DNA of 64,000 bases from Pegoplata infirma (GCA_963921195.1 OY992537.1:127246694-127310693); one strand, 5' to 3'; shown: positions 46,863 through 58,399, counted from the first letter of the stretch. Numbers and translations are program-made. Notes: generated by a model not told the origin, from the letters alone.

Positions 46863-47913
46863 AAGAAAATGTTTTTTTCCCCGAGAGGATACTATAGTCC
46901 AAATATCTAGTTTGTAGGACCATTAGTTCAAAGTTTAACAAATTGCCCTATTTTCCCCCTTTGTCCCCCTTAAAACCGGAATTTTCAAAAAAGTACTTTT
47001 TTCAAAATTTTATTTCCGCGGGAGTATCCTATGTTCAAAATTTCAAGATTGTAGGACCATTAGTTCAGAAGAAACAAAAAATACCACCTTGCCCTATTTT
47101 CCCCCCTCCCCCCACCTTAGAAACGGAATTTTCAAAATATTACTTTTTCCAAAATGTTATTTCCGCGAGAGGCTCCTAGAGTTCAAATTTCAAGTCTCTG
47201 GGACCATTTGTTTAGAATATAAAAAATGAACTAATTTTCCCTATTTTCCCCTTTTTCCCCCCCTTGGAGGCGGAATTTTCCAAAAATATTTTTTTCGAAA
47301 TTTTATTTCCGCGAGAGGATCCTAGAGTTCAAATTTGAAGTTTCTAGGACTATTAGTTCAAAAGATACAAAATCCCCCAAAGGGCCATATTTTCCCCCTT
47401 TTGCCCCCCTTAGAATCGGAATTTCCAAAAATCCCTTCTTAGTGGGTGGTTTTGTCGGAAGCCGAACCTACATTCCAAATTTCAAGTCTCTAGCTTCAGC
47501 GGTTTGGGCTGGGCGATGATTATTGCCAATCAGTCAGTCAGTCAGTCACCACACTCTTTTATATATATAGATAGATTTGTATTCCATTGAATGGCTGCTG
47601 TGCAGGCTTTCAAATAATGCAAAAAATTTAATTTTTCGCATTTTCAACCACACTCATAGAAATCCTACAGTATTCCTTACTAAAAAGTTGCCAGTTTTTA
47701 CTAATTGTTAGTATTAAAGGGCCCTACAACGCGTTAGTCAATTTTTACTAACGCAGTTATAAAAAAACGGTAAACAAATTTTAAAGCGAAAACCTATCCA
47801 AAACCGATTTTGACAAATTTTTTAATAAAAAAATTGGATCAAAAAAATATAATTATTGAGCTTGAAATTAAATTGAGCTTAGAAATTAAAAAAAAAATAT
47901 ATATACATTTATT

Positions 47914-48580
47914 TTTATACCCTCCAACTACAGTACGCATCGAAATATCGTTCGGGGACCCCATAAAGTGTATATATTATTGATCAGTGATCGATTCTAA
48001 GACATTCTAGCGATGTCCGTCCGTCTGTCCGTCTGTCCGTCTGTCCGTCCGTCTGTAGTTAACACGATACAGTCCAAAATAAAAGAGCTAGACTCCTCAA
48101 GTTTGGCACGAATATGTCTTGTGGTCCTAGGCAGGATAAGTTCGGAAATGGGCAAAATCGGACATGGGGGAAAAAGTTCCCTCTTGAAGAACTAAACCAA
48201 CCTCATAAAAAAAATCACTTTTTACATGATTTTTTGTCCTTTTGTTTAAAAAATTCAATATTTTTATGCTACAAGAAGATCAAAGTCCTGCATTTGGACC
48301 CTGAGAATTAGAAAGTGTCGTTTTTTTGGTCCGCCCCCCCCCCTTTTATTGGTGTAGAATAAAAAAAATTAAATTATGATAATATTGCATTTCTTTAGTG
48401 CAAAAAACATAGGAATGAATTTTTAAACACATATTTCAGAGGAAATTTGTCCCCCCCAATCACCACGACCCCCCTCCCCCAAAAAAAAAAACAAACGCCC
48501 CTGCATTTTTTTTTTATTTTTTTTGCATGTTGGAGGGTATAAAAGATTTGGCACAGCCGAATTTAACACTCTTACTTGGT
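47914..48580 (+). mobile_element. mini-me-like repeat, near complete
   Basis: Starts TATACCCTCCAACTACAGTA, then GGGGACCCCATAAAGTGTAT, TTGATCAGTGATCGATTCTA, a long (GTCY)n run, ACATGGGGGAAAAAGTTCCC, TGCATGTTGGAGGGTATAAA and the 3' end GATTTGGCACAGCCGAATTT...CTTACTTG. This is the best-preserved short form in the window. The open frames at 48013-48311 (plus) and 48423-48665 (minus) are translations of it. Confidence 0.8.
48015..48055 (+). repeat. (GTCY)n microsatellite of the mini-me-like element
   Basis: Ten consecutive GTCC/GTCT tetramers. The same position in other copies holds shorter runs (12205, 58537). Confidence 0.95.
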
Positions 48581-48869
48581 TTTTTTTTTTTTTTAATGGA
48601 AATTTGCTATGTGCGTTTAAAAAAAAAATATTCAAAAATGTAAATTTTACCTTTTTGGGTGTCAAAAATAAGTTTCCAAATTTTTAAAAATTACTAACAA
48701 AAATTATTAAAAAATCGGTAAAAAAATAAGTATTCAGTAAATTCCAAGCTCAAAAAATAACTAAATTTATACTGTAAAACTAAATTTATACTGTAAATTA
48801 CTAAAAAAGTAGTAAAGTTAAAGTTATAACACTTTTACTGTATTTTTTACTGTAGGATTATTCTGGGTG

Positions 48870-49222
48870 CATGAATAACTAAAAATCTGGACGTGATGGA
48901 AAAATTTGGAGAACAGATTTGGAATCAGGAGATCAAAGTCTACAAAAATTGTTCACCAGAATTCAAACCGGAAAATGAGTGTTGAGCGGTGTTATTGATC
49001 GGAAAAAAATAAGTAAGATTTTGGATTTTTTTGAATTAAAAAATTTGCGATGCATCATATTTATTAGTTTTGATGCGTTGAGCACGAATATCAAAAATTC
49101 TTTGAAATCGTTTAAACGGGTTTCAAGATAACGCTATTTGAAATTTTCAAAAATGTCGGTTTTATCCTTCGTCAAGAATTTACATATAAAATTTCAAAAA
49201 ATTGTTCCTTGACCCTTTAATG
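48870..49222. other. Unassigned repeat-like sequence
   Basis: Phrases such as CGGAAAATGAGTGTTGAGCG and TTCAAGATAACGCTATTTGA look transposon-like and continue at 49560-49740 after the inserted hAT, so the hAT interrupts one unit. No gene. Confidence 0.4.
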
Positions 49223-49548
49223 CAATGATTCCCAACCTTTGATTCTCGCCCCACTGGGGGGCAATTAAAATATTTTAGGGGGGCAACCAGCAAATTTTAA
49301 AATTTTTTTTTTTTTAAATTAACTAAAAAAAAATATTAAATTAACTTCAATTATTTAGTTAAAAGATCAAAAATTTTACTAAAAACTTTGTTTAAACTAA
49401 TATTTGAACAAAAATTTTGCTAAACCACCAGAAATTACGAATTTTAAAACAATTTGCAAAATTCGCATTTTTTTTTTAGTGTAGGGGGACATTTTGGTTT
49501 TTTTAGCTCAAAAGTGGGACATGGAGCAAAAAAGGTTGGGAACCATTG
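49223..49548. mobile_element. Nonautonomous hAT element, TSD CTTTAATG
   Basis: Ends CAATGATTCCCAACCTTTG and AAAGGTTGGGAACCATTG (hAT consensus CAGTGGTTCCCAACC), with perfect 8-bp CTTTAATG on both sides (49215-49222 and 49549-49556), 326 bp. A G-rich patch (GGGGGGCAA) lies near each end. Confidence 0.94.
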
Positions 49549-49751
49549 CTTTAATGGATCTTCAGATAATCTTCCATTAAAACTTAATTTGAGCCAAATC
49601 CGATCATTTTAATCAGTGGCGATCTTCGATCAAAGTTTCAGATTTCTTGAAAACTGTCACTTGAATTTTAAGTTTTTTAAAAATAAAAAATGGAAGATCT
49701 TCCTACCCCCTATAAACTTCTTACTCTCCAAAGAAATTTTCCAAATCTACA

Positions 49752-50260
49752 GAAAAAAAAATTAAGTAAATTTTTAATACTACCCAGCAAAATTTTCTGT
49801 TCCAAATAATCGGTTCCTGAACCCTGCAACCGGTTCTACTTAACATTCCAGAATCAATGATTTTTGTTTGAAATTGTCCCGAAAGCAATCGTTTTTTAGA
49901 GCAAGTAGTTTTTTTGAAAAATAATTTTACATAGAAAATTTTGTTGTGATTACCGTAGAATGTATTTAAGAATCTAATGAACCAGGAATTTGTTCCAAAA
50001 AATTTTCCTGGGTATTGAGTAAAAAATTAGTCAATTTTGCACAAGTAAACGATTTAATTTCATTGAGTAAACTTTTAATAAAAATTTATTAAACGTATGC
50101 CAAAAAGTTTGAGTAAAATTTTGAAATTGACACAATTAAAATTTTATTCAAAATTTTTCTTTTTTTTTTTAATTAAGATTTTAATTGTGTCAAGTAAAAA
50201 TTTAATAAAAATTTATCAATTAAAATTCTGATTAATTTTTATTTAAAAATAAAAATTGTT
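49752..50260. mobile_element. CACAG MITE (family 'ACTCAA'), copy 3, diverged and split
   Basis: AGAAAAAAAAATTAAGTAAA at the left and GAGTAAAATTTTGAAATTGA inside follow the family order. The first T of CACAG and the right end are eroded. A 230-bp MITE is inserted at 49783. Confidence 0.65.
49783..50012. mobile_element. CCCAGCAAAATTTT MITE, TA-flanked, 230 bp
   Basis: Ends CCCAGCAAAATTTTCTG and AAAATTTTCCTGGG, with TA outside on both sides. Removing it and one TA restores TTTTTAATACTATTGAGTAA, exactly the sequence of the other CACAG copies, which proves the boundaries. Confidence 0.9.
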
Positions 50261-50276
50261 TTATTCGACCTTTAAA

Positions 50277-50662
50277 CTATTATATTTTAAGGAGGTTTAT
50301 TCTGGCTCGAGGTCATTATTTTCTTTACTAATTAAAACCATGATATTCTCATAGCATAATTTTCAAGAAAACTATTTTTTGTTTTAAATTTATTTATATT
50401 GGTCATTTTTGCAAGACTTAATCGACACGTGTTTCGGAATTTGTCAAATTCCATTGTCAAGATTATTTAGCAAAAAATAGAAACGATTTACTTCAAAGTA
50501 GCAAACGAGTCTAATGACAAATCGTTTGTGCACAAACTAAAATATTAATACATATTCGCCTCTATTCACAACAAAAATTAGAAAGACGAAGAAATTGTAC
50601 CATACTAATAAGGCAACGATGACCTCGAGCCAGAATAAACATCCTCAAAATATAATATTGAT
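50277..50662. mobile_element. Penelope-like relic with TIRs, copy 2
   Basis: Ends AGGTTTATTCTGGCTCGAGG (about 50292) and CCTCGAGCCAGAATAAACAT (about 50624) are inverted, giving arms of about 38 bases with the outer TATATTTT. Inside is CGACACGTGTTTCGGAATTT. On the minus strand the motif TTGACAATGG, a 7-bp stem with a 3-base loop, and CGAAACACGTG is preserved better than in the copy at 10385. Confidence 0.6.
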
Positions 50663-50948
50663 GCTGATCAGCATCACGATTTTTAAACCTATTTTTTTTT
50701 TTTTTTTTTCATAATCCACATTGAATTTTTGAGCCATATTTTTTAAAAAAGTCAAACAAGAATTTTCAGAAAAAATTAGCATTAGTGGACCAAAATCATA
50801 GTTTGGAATTTTGTTGACAATTCATGTTCAGCAAGCAAAAATTAGTTTGGAAATATATATTGCAAGATGAAATTAATTGTGTAAGATAAAGAAAACCAAA
50901 TATGCAAATAAAATTGCAAAAAAAATATTTTTGTTCTGATATTTACAC

Positions 50949-51821
50949 TAGGGTGACTGACCATTTTTTTCTGAACTCAAATCAGTACGCACAAGGTTTT
51001 TTTTTTTTTTCTTGAAATAACTCTTTGAAACCTCTTTTCTTTAGGAGACAAAAGATTTTTCGGTTAAATTGACAAAATTGGGGTCAATTATTAGTATTTC
51101 ATTAAAAACAACTGTTAAAAAACAGCTGCTATAAACTGTTGTCGTAATTTTGCAGAAAATTAATTTTAATTCAAACAATTCTTATGAATGTTTTGATCGT
51201 TTTAGTGCAGAAAATATAACAATACCCAAAGTTTTTGAGAATAAAGTCCCTAAGATTCTGAGAACTTTTATCCTTAAGATAACTCTTCCGTTAAGAAAAC
51301 TTCCCAAATAATTAGAAACTGTTTTTAAATAGCTCTGATGTTTTAAGCGTTTTTTCCAAAAAATTCTGATTACATTACCTCATTGAACATCTAAGAATCA
51401 TTTGGATTCATGCAATTACATTGTCTTTCTTAAAAAAATAGAAAATCCATCATCCTGTGAACTTTTCGTTATAGAAAACCTCAAAGTTTCTGTGCGCCTT
51501 TTCATATAAATTTATGAAGGTCAAAATTACATCATGCTCAGACACATGTCAAGGAACCTCATGATTCACAAACTCTAAGCTCCTCGTTTAAATTCTAAAT
51601 TCCAAATAATCCCATTGTTAGATTTAGATTATTTTATAGATTCAAGTTTTTGCATAGAATTTTCAAATAAAATTATTTTTTATGTTAAAATTTTCAAAAA
51701 ATCGGTACAATCAGTACATATTTCAAAAAATCAGTACAAATCAGTACAACATTTTTTGATCAGTACACGTGATAAAAAATCAGTACATGTACTGATCAAA
51801 TCAGCACCAATGGTCAGCCTA
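50949..51821 (+). mobile_element. Nonautonomous hAT element, TSD ATTTACAC
   Basis: Starts TAGGGTGACTGACCATTTTT, ends AATGGTCAGCCTA, with perfect ATTTACAC on both sides (50941-50948 and 51822-51829), 873 bp. Near the right end ATCAGTACA/TGTACTGAT words are repeated about ten times. The plus-strand frame at 51615-51875 runs through these repeats and is not a gene. Confidence 0.94.
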
Positions 51822-51936
51822 ATTTACACCATAGATGAGGGCCGTTTTACTGAATATTTTGCCATCAAAAAGTAATTTTAGTGAAAATGGAAGATAGAGT
51901 GTTGTGATATAGGCCCTGGAATATAATATAATATAT

Positions 51937-53861
51937 GGGGCATTCCACACCAAATGTCCAGCGAAAAAAAACATGTGTCCCGTAAAATTCTGAATAGGTT
52001 GTATGGATAGCCCTATATGTAACTAAGAAAATTGCGTTTTTGGTTTTTCAAATTTTCGAAAACTGGGCTTAGGAGGCGTGGTCAAATATTGAAAAAATGG
52101 TACAATTTGTGGTGAGTTGCCTTGATTAAATATTTATCACATTAAAACGGAATGCACCACAATGTCAAAAATTTACGTTTTTATATAGTTTTGTATGGGC
52201 TATCGATTAAATTTTTTTTTTTTGGAAAATTTTCAGAACCCGTTCTGAAATTTTCCATTTTTTAAAAAAGTCAATTTATCAAAAATTTGGCCACTTTTTT
52301 TTTCTTTTTTATTTATTTTTTTTAAAAGTTTAGATGTTTGTCCATCCACACAAAAAAAATCAGAAACACGTTCACATTTTTTTTTCGGGAAAATCGCATT
52401 TGAACTTTAAATTTCATAACAATTTTGTTATTTGTAGGCTGACCATTTGTACTGATTTGATCAGTACATGTACTGATTTTTGATCACGTGTACTGATCAA
52501 AAAACGTTGAACTGATTTGTACTGATTTTTTGAAATATGTACTGATTGTACTGATTTTTGAACATTTCAACATAAAAAATAATTTTATTCGAAAATTCTA
52601 CACAAAAACTTGAGTTTCCATAAAATAAGTCTTCAAGGTAGTTTTTTTTTTTTAATTCTGACAATAAGATAAATTATAATGAATTCTAAAGAGCTAAGAA
52701 TTCGAAAATCAAGAGGTTTACTAAAACGAAAAGTTCACGGGATTATGGAATTTTTATATTTTTTTAGAATGATAATGTAATTGGATGAATAAATGATTCT
52801 TAGATGCTCGATGAGGTAATGTCATACGAATTTATTGGAAAAAGCGCTCAGAACATCAGGTCTATTTAAAAAAGACTTGCTTATTATCTGGGAAGTTTTC
52901 TAAAAGGAAGAGTTATTAAAAGTCCTCAGAATCTGTTTATTCACAAAACCTGTGGGTTTTTCTTATATTTTCTGCACCGAAACGATCAAAACATTCGAAT
53001 GAAGTTGCTTGTAGTCAACAAAATTTTCAGCAAAATAACGACACAGTTTATCAGTTGTTTTAATCAGTTGTTGTTACTGAATACTAATTAACCCCAAGTT
53101 TGGTAGTTTAAGAAAAACTTTTTCAGTGTTGGAAAAATCATCAATGTTTCTTAAAAATCATCTGTGTTTTCCCACAGAAAACCGTTTTCCGAGAGTTATT
53201 TCTAGAAAAAAAAACATAAAAACTTGTGCGTACTGATTTGAGTTCAGAAAAAAATGGTCACCCTAGTTATTTGCTTGTATTTCTTTGTGTCAACAGAGCG
53301 TATGACGAATATTTATGCAATTAATATTACTCATTCGCAACTTTAAAACAAAGAAATACAAGCAAATAACAAAATTGTTATGAAATTTAAAGTTCAAATG
53401 CGATTTTCTCGAAAAAAAAAGATGAACGTGTTTCTGATTTTTTTTGTGTGGATGGACAAACATCTAAGCTTTTAAAAAAATAAATAAAAAAGAAAAAAAA
53501 AAGTGGCCGGATTTTTGATAAATTGACTTTTTTAAAAAATGGAAAATTGCAGAACGGGTTCTGAAAATTTTCCAAAAAAAGAATTTTTAATCGATAGCCC
53601 ATACAAAACTATATAAGAACGTAAATTTTTGACATTGTGGTGCATTCCGTTTTAATGTGATAAATATTTAATAAAGGCAACTCGCCACAAATTTTACCAT
53701 TTTTTCAATATTTGACCACGCCTCCTAAGCTCAGTTTTCGAAAATTTTAAAAACCAAAAACGCAATTTTCTTAGTTACATATAGGGCTATCCAAACAACC
53801 TATTCAGAAATTTACGGGACACATGTTTTTCTGTAGCGGGACATTGGGTGTGGAATGCCTC
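51937..53861. mobile_element. Foldback GGGGCATTCC...GGAATGCCTC with a hAT in its loop
   Basis: The arms (51937-52426 and 53274-53861) mirror each other and match the foldback at 20727-21494, including the CTTAGGAGGCGTGGTCAAAT block. The loop is interrupted by a hAT at 52435-53265. Copy A of the duplicated segment lacks it (near 25850), so the site is known empty. Confidence 0.88.
52435..53265 (-). mobile_element. Nonautonomous hAT element, TSD GTTATTTG (same family as 50949)
   Basis: Starts TAGGCTGACCATTTGTACTG and ends AATGGTCACCCTA. Perfect GTTATTTG on both sides (52427-52434 and 53266-53273), 831 bp. It is the reverse complement of 50949-51821 along its whole length, moderately diverged. 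Its TGTACTGAT cluster is at the left. Confidence 0.94.
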
Positions 53862-54462
53862 ACATATAATATAATTTCAAATGATTTCAAACATTATATA
53901 GAAAATTGTCGGGAAGCCCCTAATATATAATTAGATCAGAATAATTATTATAAATTGCATTTAGTCTTGCAATTTTTATACATTTGTAATAGCCAGCCCC
54001 AGCTGTATTTTATTCATTTTACTGTGATTGTGTTAGTAATTTGGATAGTAATGTTAGTGTGTTGATGTTGATTTGAAATGAATTAAAATAGACAAAATGA
54101 AAACAAAAACAAAAAAAAACTTAAATAGTTTTCCAATTAAACTTTATCCTTTATGTTTCAAAAGTTATATAGAAAGCAAAAAAAAAAAAACTTACCGGTT
54201 TCATGCCATGTCGCCTCTTTTAACCGCAAAGAAATTATTTACAATTTTTTTTTACTATTTTTTCATACTTTTTGAAAACTTTTGGTGATGAATATTTAGT
54301 GGAAATGTCTTCTTGAGCATGCGAATGTTGAATGTTCTTAAAATTAAGATTTATATAAAGGTGCATTAATTGTAAAATACAACTACTGGAAATTGTAATG
54401 GTAGCTGTTGTTTGGATTATCCAAATTGGATAACAAAAATTTCGATTTTAGTATGATATTTA

Positions 54463-54937
54463 CACAGAAAAAAAAGGCGAATTGTTATATTGACCCCCAT
54501 ATTTGTGAATACAATTAAATTTTTCACTGAAAGTGCTCCTATACGGAAATTTGTAATTTCAACAAACGTTTGTAAATTTTGCTTGTTGAAAAATTAATTT
54601 TGTTTTTTTCAACAACGAAATTCAACAAACACAAACACAATTTGTTGATCTGACTAAACTAAAAAATCATAATTTTTTTTTTCAACAAAGGAATTCAACA
54701 AACACAAACACAGTTTGTTGTTTTGACAAATGAATTTTTTTTTTCAACAAAGAAATTTAACAAACACTATTTATTGACATGATAAAAGAATTTTAGAATA
54801 AAATTACTGGACTGAGTTTTTTCACAACAAAATCAAAGTTTTGTATTATGGACTAACAGGCTGCCGTTTTTACTAAATGTTTGGTTGATTTACAAATATT
54901 GTTTGTTGATTTAAATGTGACGATTTTATTTTATGTG
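54463..54937 (+). mobile_element. CACAG MITE with TTCAACAAAGAAATT units, copy 3 (most complete)
   Basis: Starts CACAGAAAAAAAAGGCGAAT after TA. Three tandem TTCAACAA-type units follow, then the right third with TTTTTACTAAATGTTTGGTT and the end GACGATTTTATTTTATGTG. Copy A of the duplicated segment is uninterrupted here (near 27003). Confidence 0.82.
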
Positions 54938-55927
54938 TTAGAAATTCCAATTATCTGTGCGCGGAAAAAGCTACACTTGTTTAAAGAGACTCGATATCAT
55001 GACGCTCGATGTACACTCCCAAGTAACTAATCTACGATCTGTCAAATTTTACACTTAAACAAATTTTAGCACTCAGACAAATTTTACACCTAAAATTTAA
55101 CGACAGATAATTTAGTATAAATAATTATTTTTGTAGAAAAATTTTCTACAAAAAATAGTATTTTAAATTTTTCTTAAATGTATTCACCTGATTTGTCAAT
55201 ATATTCATTTCAATTGCGGAAAAGGCATAATTTATCTACTTGTAATAGATTTTTTTTTTAGCTACTGTATATAAATCTTTGATTCTTATGTATTTCTGAA
55301 AAAAATTTCGAATATCTTAAATTTATGTTTTGTTTTCTTCATTAAATCTGACTTCCTTTTAACCTATAAAAATTTCCTCTTTTAAAACATTAATCAAACA
55401 CTTGAAATATTTGTTGTATTGTAGTGAGTAAAAATGAATAGAAAACAAAAAATATTGCTATCATTAACTAAATAATAACTCAACTCATTTAGAAAACAAC
55501 TTCAATATCGTGGATATTGAAATCGTTAATGTTCTACAAATCTGTTCAATTAGAATTTGTTGTTTAATATTTGTTGATTTTAACACTTTGTTTATGAGCT
55601 TATTATCAAACACCTGCTGTGCTTTTGTAGATTCCTCAATATAGAAAATTGCATTTTTTCGATAAAAAATTTTACACCATTTCTGTATTTTATTTTGTTT
55701 TTTGAATTTTATGGATTTTTATTTTTTTTACTTCGAATAAAAAACATCAATTCACTGTCGGACAAGCAAAAAATCGGATACTTTTTTTTATGGGACGGCT
55801 ATAAAATCACAAAATTTTGTAGTTTTTGCTGAACCGATCGGCTGCAGCCGATTTTTCATCAATAGTTAAACAAAAAAGACTTTAAAGTTTAGAGATAACA
55901 CATTTATACCCGTGATTGCTAAAACTA

Positions 55928-56708
55928 CACTCAAAATAATAACTCTGTTAAATTACAGAAAAACTCTGCTACTTTAACAGAGTACACCATACTTTACCAG
56001 CTAACAACATTTCTTGGTAATTTTACTAAAAAACTCTGTAAAATGATTTTCACAGAAAAAAACTGTTAATTTACAGAGTTGATAGTAAAATATTTGTTAA
56101 ATATGAAAGCTTTTTTACAGAGAAAACTCTGTAATTTTACCATAAAACTCTGTAAAATGATTTGGACAAAAAAAAACTGTTAATTTACAGAATTTCTAGT
56201 AAAATATTGTTTAAATAAACCACCATTTAGCAAGGAAAACTATGAAATTTACATTAATTTGATGCAAAAAAAAATTTGCAGAAAAAACTCTGTAAATTTA
56301 CAGAGTTTCGTTAAATGCATGTTATTTTGTAAAATTTTTATAAGATTTCTGAAAAATAAATTTTGATAACTTTTTTGCTACTTTTTCAACTTTTTCTCAA
56401 AAAAAAAAAAAAAAAATACAGATAAAATTTTGATGTTTGGTAACAAAAACAAAAACTACTCAAAACAGAAAACTTTTTTAGTTATAAAAAAATACGAAGT
56501 TTTAGCAAAAAAAACCCTGTTAATTATCTGTAAAATTAAGATTACAAAGTAAAAAGTAATATAACAGAGGAAACTTTGTTTTTTGTCACAACAAAATACA
56601 AAGTTTTTTCTTTAAATCTGTGTTTTGACAGAAAACTCTGTCAAATATCTGTTGAATTGAGATTACAGTCATTTTACAGAGTATTTTACAGAGTTATTAT
56701 TATGAGTG
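55928..56708. mobile_element. TA-flanked MITE with AACTCTGT units, copy 2 (reverse)
   Basis: Starts CACTCAAAATAATAACTCTG after TA and ends CAGAGTTATTATTATGAGTG before TA, 781 bp. Reverse complement of 24089-24884 with small indels. Confidence 0.9.
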
Positions 56709-57278
56709 TAGGCTTCTTTAAATAATTACAGAGAAAAGCTCATACTATCGAAAAATTTGAAAAAAAAGTTTAAAATCAGAACCCTACCTTAAATAAGATT
56801 TGATTTTTGATAATCATATTTTCGTTTAGATCAAGGTTGGCAATCGAAACGAATAACGGTATCGATATCGGTATTGGTATCGTTTTTTTATTTATTTTGG
56901 TATCGGTATTTGAGATGAATCGGTTACGGTATTACCGATACCGAAACGTCGATACCGGTACGTACCGGTATTATCGAAAAAAATGCTAAAAATATAAAAA
57001 ACGCATAAAAACTTAAAAAAATATTTTTTTTTCAATTTTAATACAAAAACACGTATTTACGTATTTATTTTTAGCATTTTTGCTAAAATGCCCTTTAAAA
57101 ATGTGAAAAAAAATTAAAATAGCATTTTCTTAGAGGGTCGGCGGGGACGTTGCCGGACCACACTTACAAAAGGGGGCGGGCCGAGAAAACTGTAATTTTC
57201 TTATCCCCTTGATCAAAGTGCAAGACTTTGAAGTTATTCTGACATAAAAATGTTTCACTTGTTAAAGAAAAGTAAAAA

Positions 57279-57857
57279 AAAACAAGTAAGAAAATTATAG
57301 TCGGTCAAAACTGACCATATAATACCCTACACCAGAGTTTCCCGGAAAATGGGTCACATGTACCGATTAGATCTATATTTTGTCAAATCTTTAATAAGCG
57401 TAAAACGTAATCACAAATTAAATTTGAGTGAAATAGGCTTCTATTTGTTGACAATAAACCACTTTAACCAAATTTTTAAGCCAAATTTTCCCAGGGGATC
57501 TAAGTCCAAAACTGGTCCGATGATTATCAGATTTGATAAGGTTATTTAGGTACGCGTTTAACATACACAAACAAAATTTTAATTAAATGTTTTCTATTTT
57601 CATGAAAGAGAGAGATTACCTGCCAAATTTCGAAAAGATACCTATTTTAATACGGTTATTATAGTCATTTGAGCCAAAACTAGAGAGGACCTTTGTATGG
57701 GGGCTAGGTCTAAATATGGACCGATAAATCGACTCAAAAAGTGATCCTGAGTCGATCGGTATACTTAAAGGTGGGTCTAGGACCAATATTTCGGGTAGTT
57801 ACAAACATATGCACAAACTCATTATACCCTGTACCACAGTTTGGTGTAGGGTATAAA
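57279..57857 (-). mobile_element. mini-me-related repeat (ATACCCTACACCA type), reverse, within hAT
   Basis: AACAAGTAAGAAAATTATAG and CATATAATACCCTACACCAG at the left; TATACCCTGTACCACAGTTT and GGTGTAGGGTATAAA at the right. In reverse this has the outline of mini-me-like repeats (TATACCC start, CTTGTT end). Same subfamily as 31664-32250. The open frame at 57349-57549 is not a gene. Confidence 0.7.
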
Positions 57858-58399
57858 TATGTAAAAAAAGTAGAAGAGTTAAATTCGACTTAACCGAATC
57901 CATGAATATCCCCGGTGCCCTTTAAAAGTGATAGTTAGTTTTCTAACTTAAAAAAATTAACAATTTTGGTTAGAAATATTTTATTTTGAGTAAAAAACTT
58001 TTTTTTAGCCATTTTTGAAAAAAAAAATTAAAACATTTTTTTGAGTGTAAAATTTTTTTCGAGCGTAAGTTTTTTTTGCTTAATTGCAAAAATATTTGTG
58101 AGTGACAAAAATACTTTGTAAAATAATTTTCTGACGTTCTTCAACACGTGAACTAAAGGTGGAACCAATTTGAAATTCACGGTTTTGCTAATAATAATTT
58201 TTGAACCACGAAGTCCTATAAATATCAAAAAAAAAAATCCTTGGGCACCCACATCGGGGATTAAATAAAAATCTCCAAAAAACTAAACTATACTAAGGGG
58301 TTCAGAAAGTTTCTATTGAGAGTCTTAATGATTTCAAAAAAATTTCGTGAAAATCAATAATTTTCTTCTGCTCCCGCATAGCGGTTGAAGTATGATTTT

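Larger units (their letters stand above)
43540..47575 (-). mobile_element. Helitron-like element with central tandem array, reverse orientation
   Basis: The right end (47450-47575) is the reverse of the 5' block at 34985: CAAGTCTCTAGCTTCAGCGG, GGGCTGGGCGATGATTATTG, a GTCAGTCAGTCAGTC run (47532-47547) and TTTTATATATATAGATAG. Inward lie about 18 units of 130-165 bp recognised by TTTCCGCGAGAGGATC, CAAATTTCAAGT, GGACCATTAGTTCAG and a CCCTATTTTCCCCC block. The other end falls in or beyond the N gap. A MITE and a minisatellite interrupt the array. The open frames seen here are translations of the repeat unit. Confidence 0.7.
47651..48869. mobile_element. CACTC...GGGTG MITE interrupted by a mini-me-like copy
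   Basis: Left end CACTCATAGAAATCCTACAG and right end CTGTAGGATTATTCTGGGTG are good inverted repeats. Flanks are CA on both sides. The interior is rich in TTACTAA/TTAGTAA, like 27192-30888. A complete mini-me-like copy sits inside. Confidence 0.72.
50690..55720. repeat. Duplicated segment, copy B (partner 25413-31575)
   Basis: Ancestral pieces are 50690-50948, 51830-51936, 53862-54462 and 54938-55720. The insertions between them are two hAT elements, a foldback and a MITE, none of which is in copy A. The parts at 53968-54455 and 55165-55680 are the closest matches. The gap between A and B is about 19 kb, and both have the same orientation. Confidence 0.75.

Noticed and set aside
45751..47179. 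Frames of 78-80 codons in the tandem array
   Set aside because: They translate the 140-bp tandem unit; identical phrases recur in neighbouring units.
43540..47450. CRISPR-like array
   Set aside because: The repeats are head-to-tail tandem units without unique spacers, inside a transposon of a eukaryotic genome.
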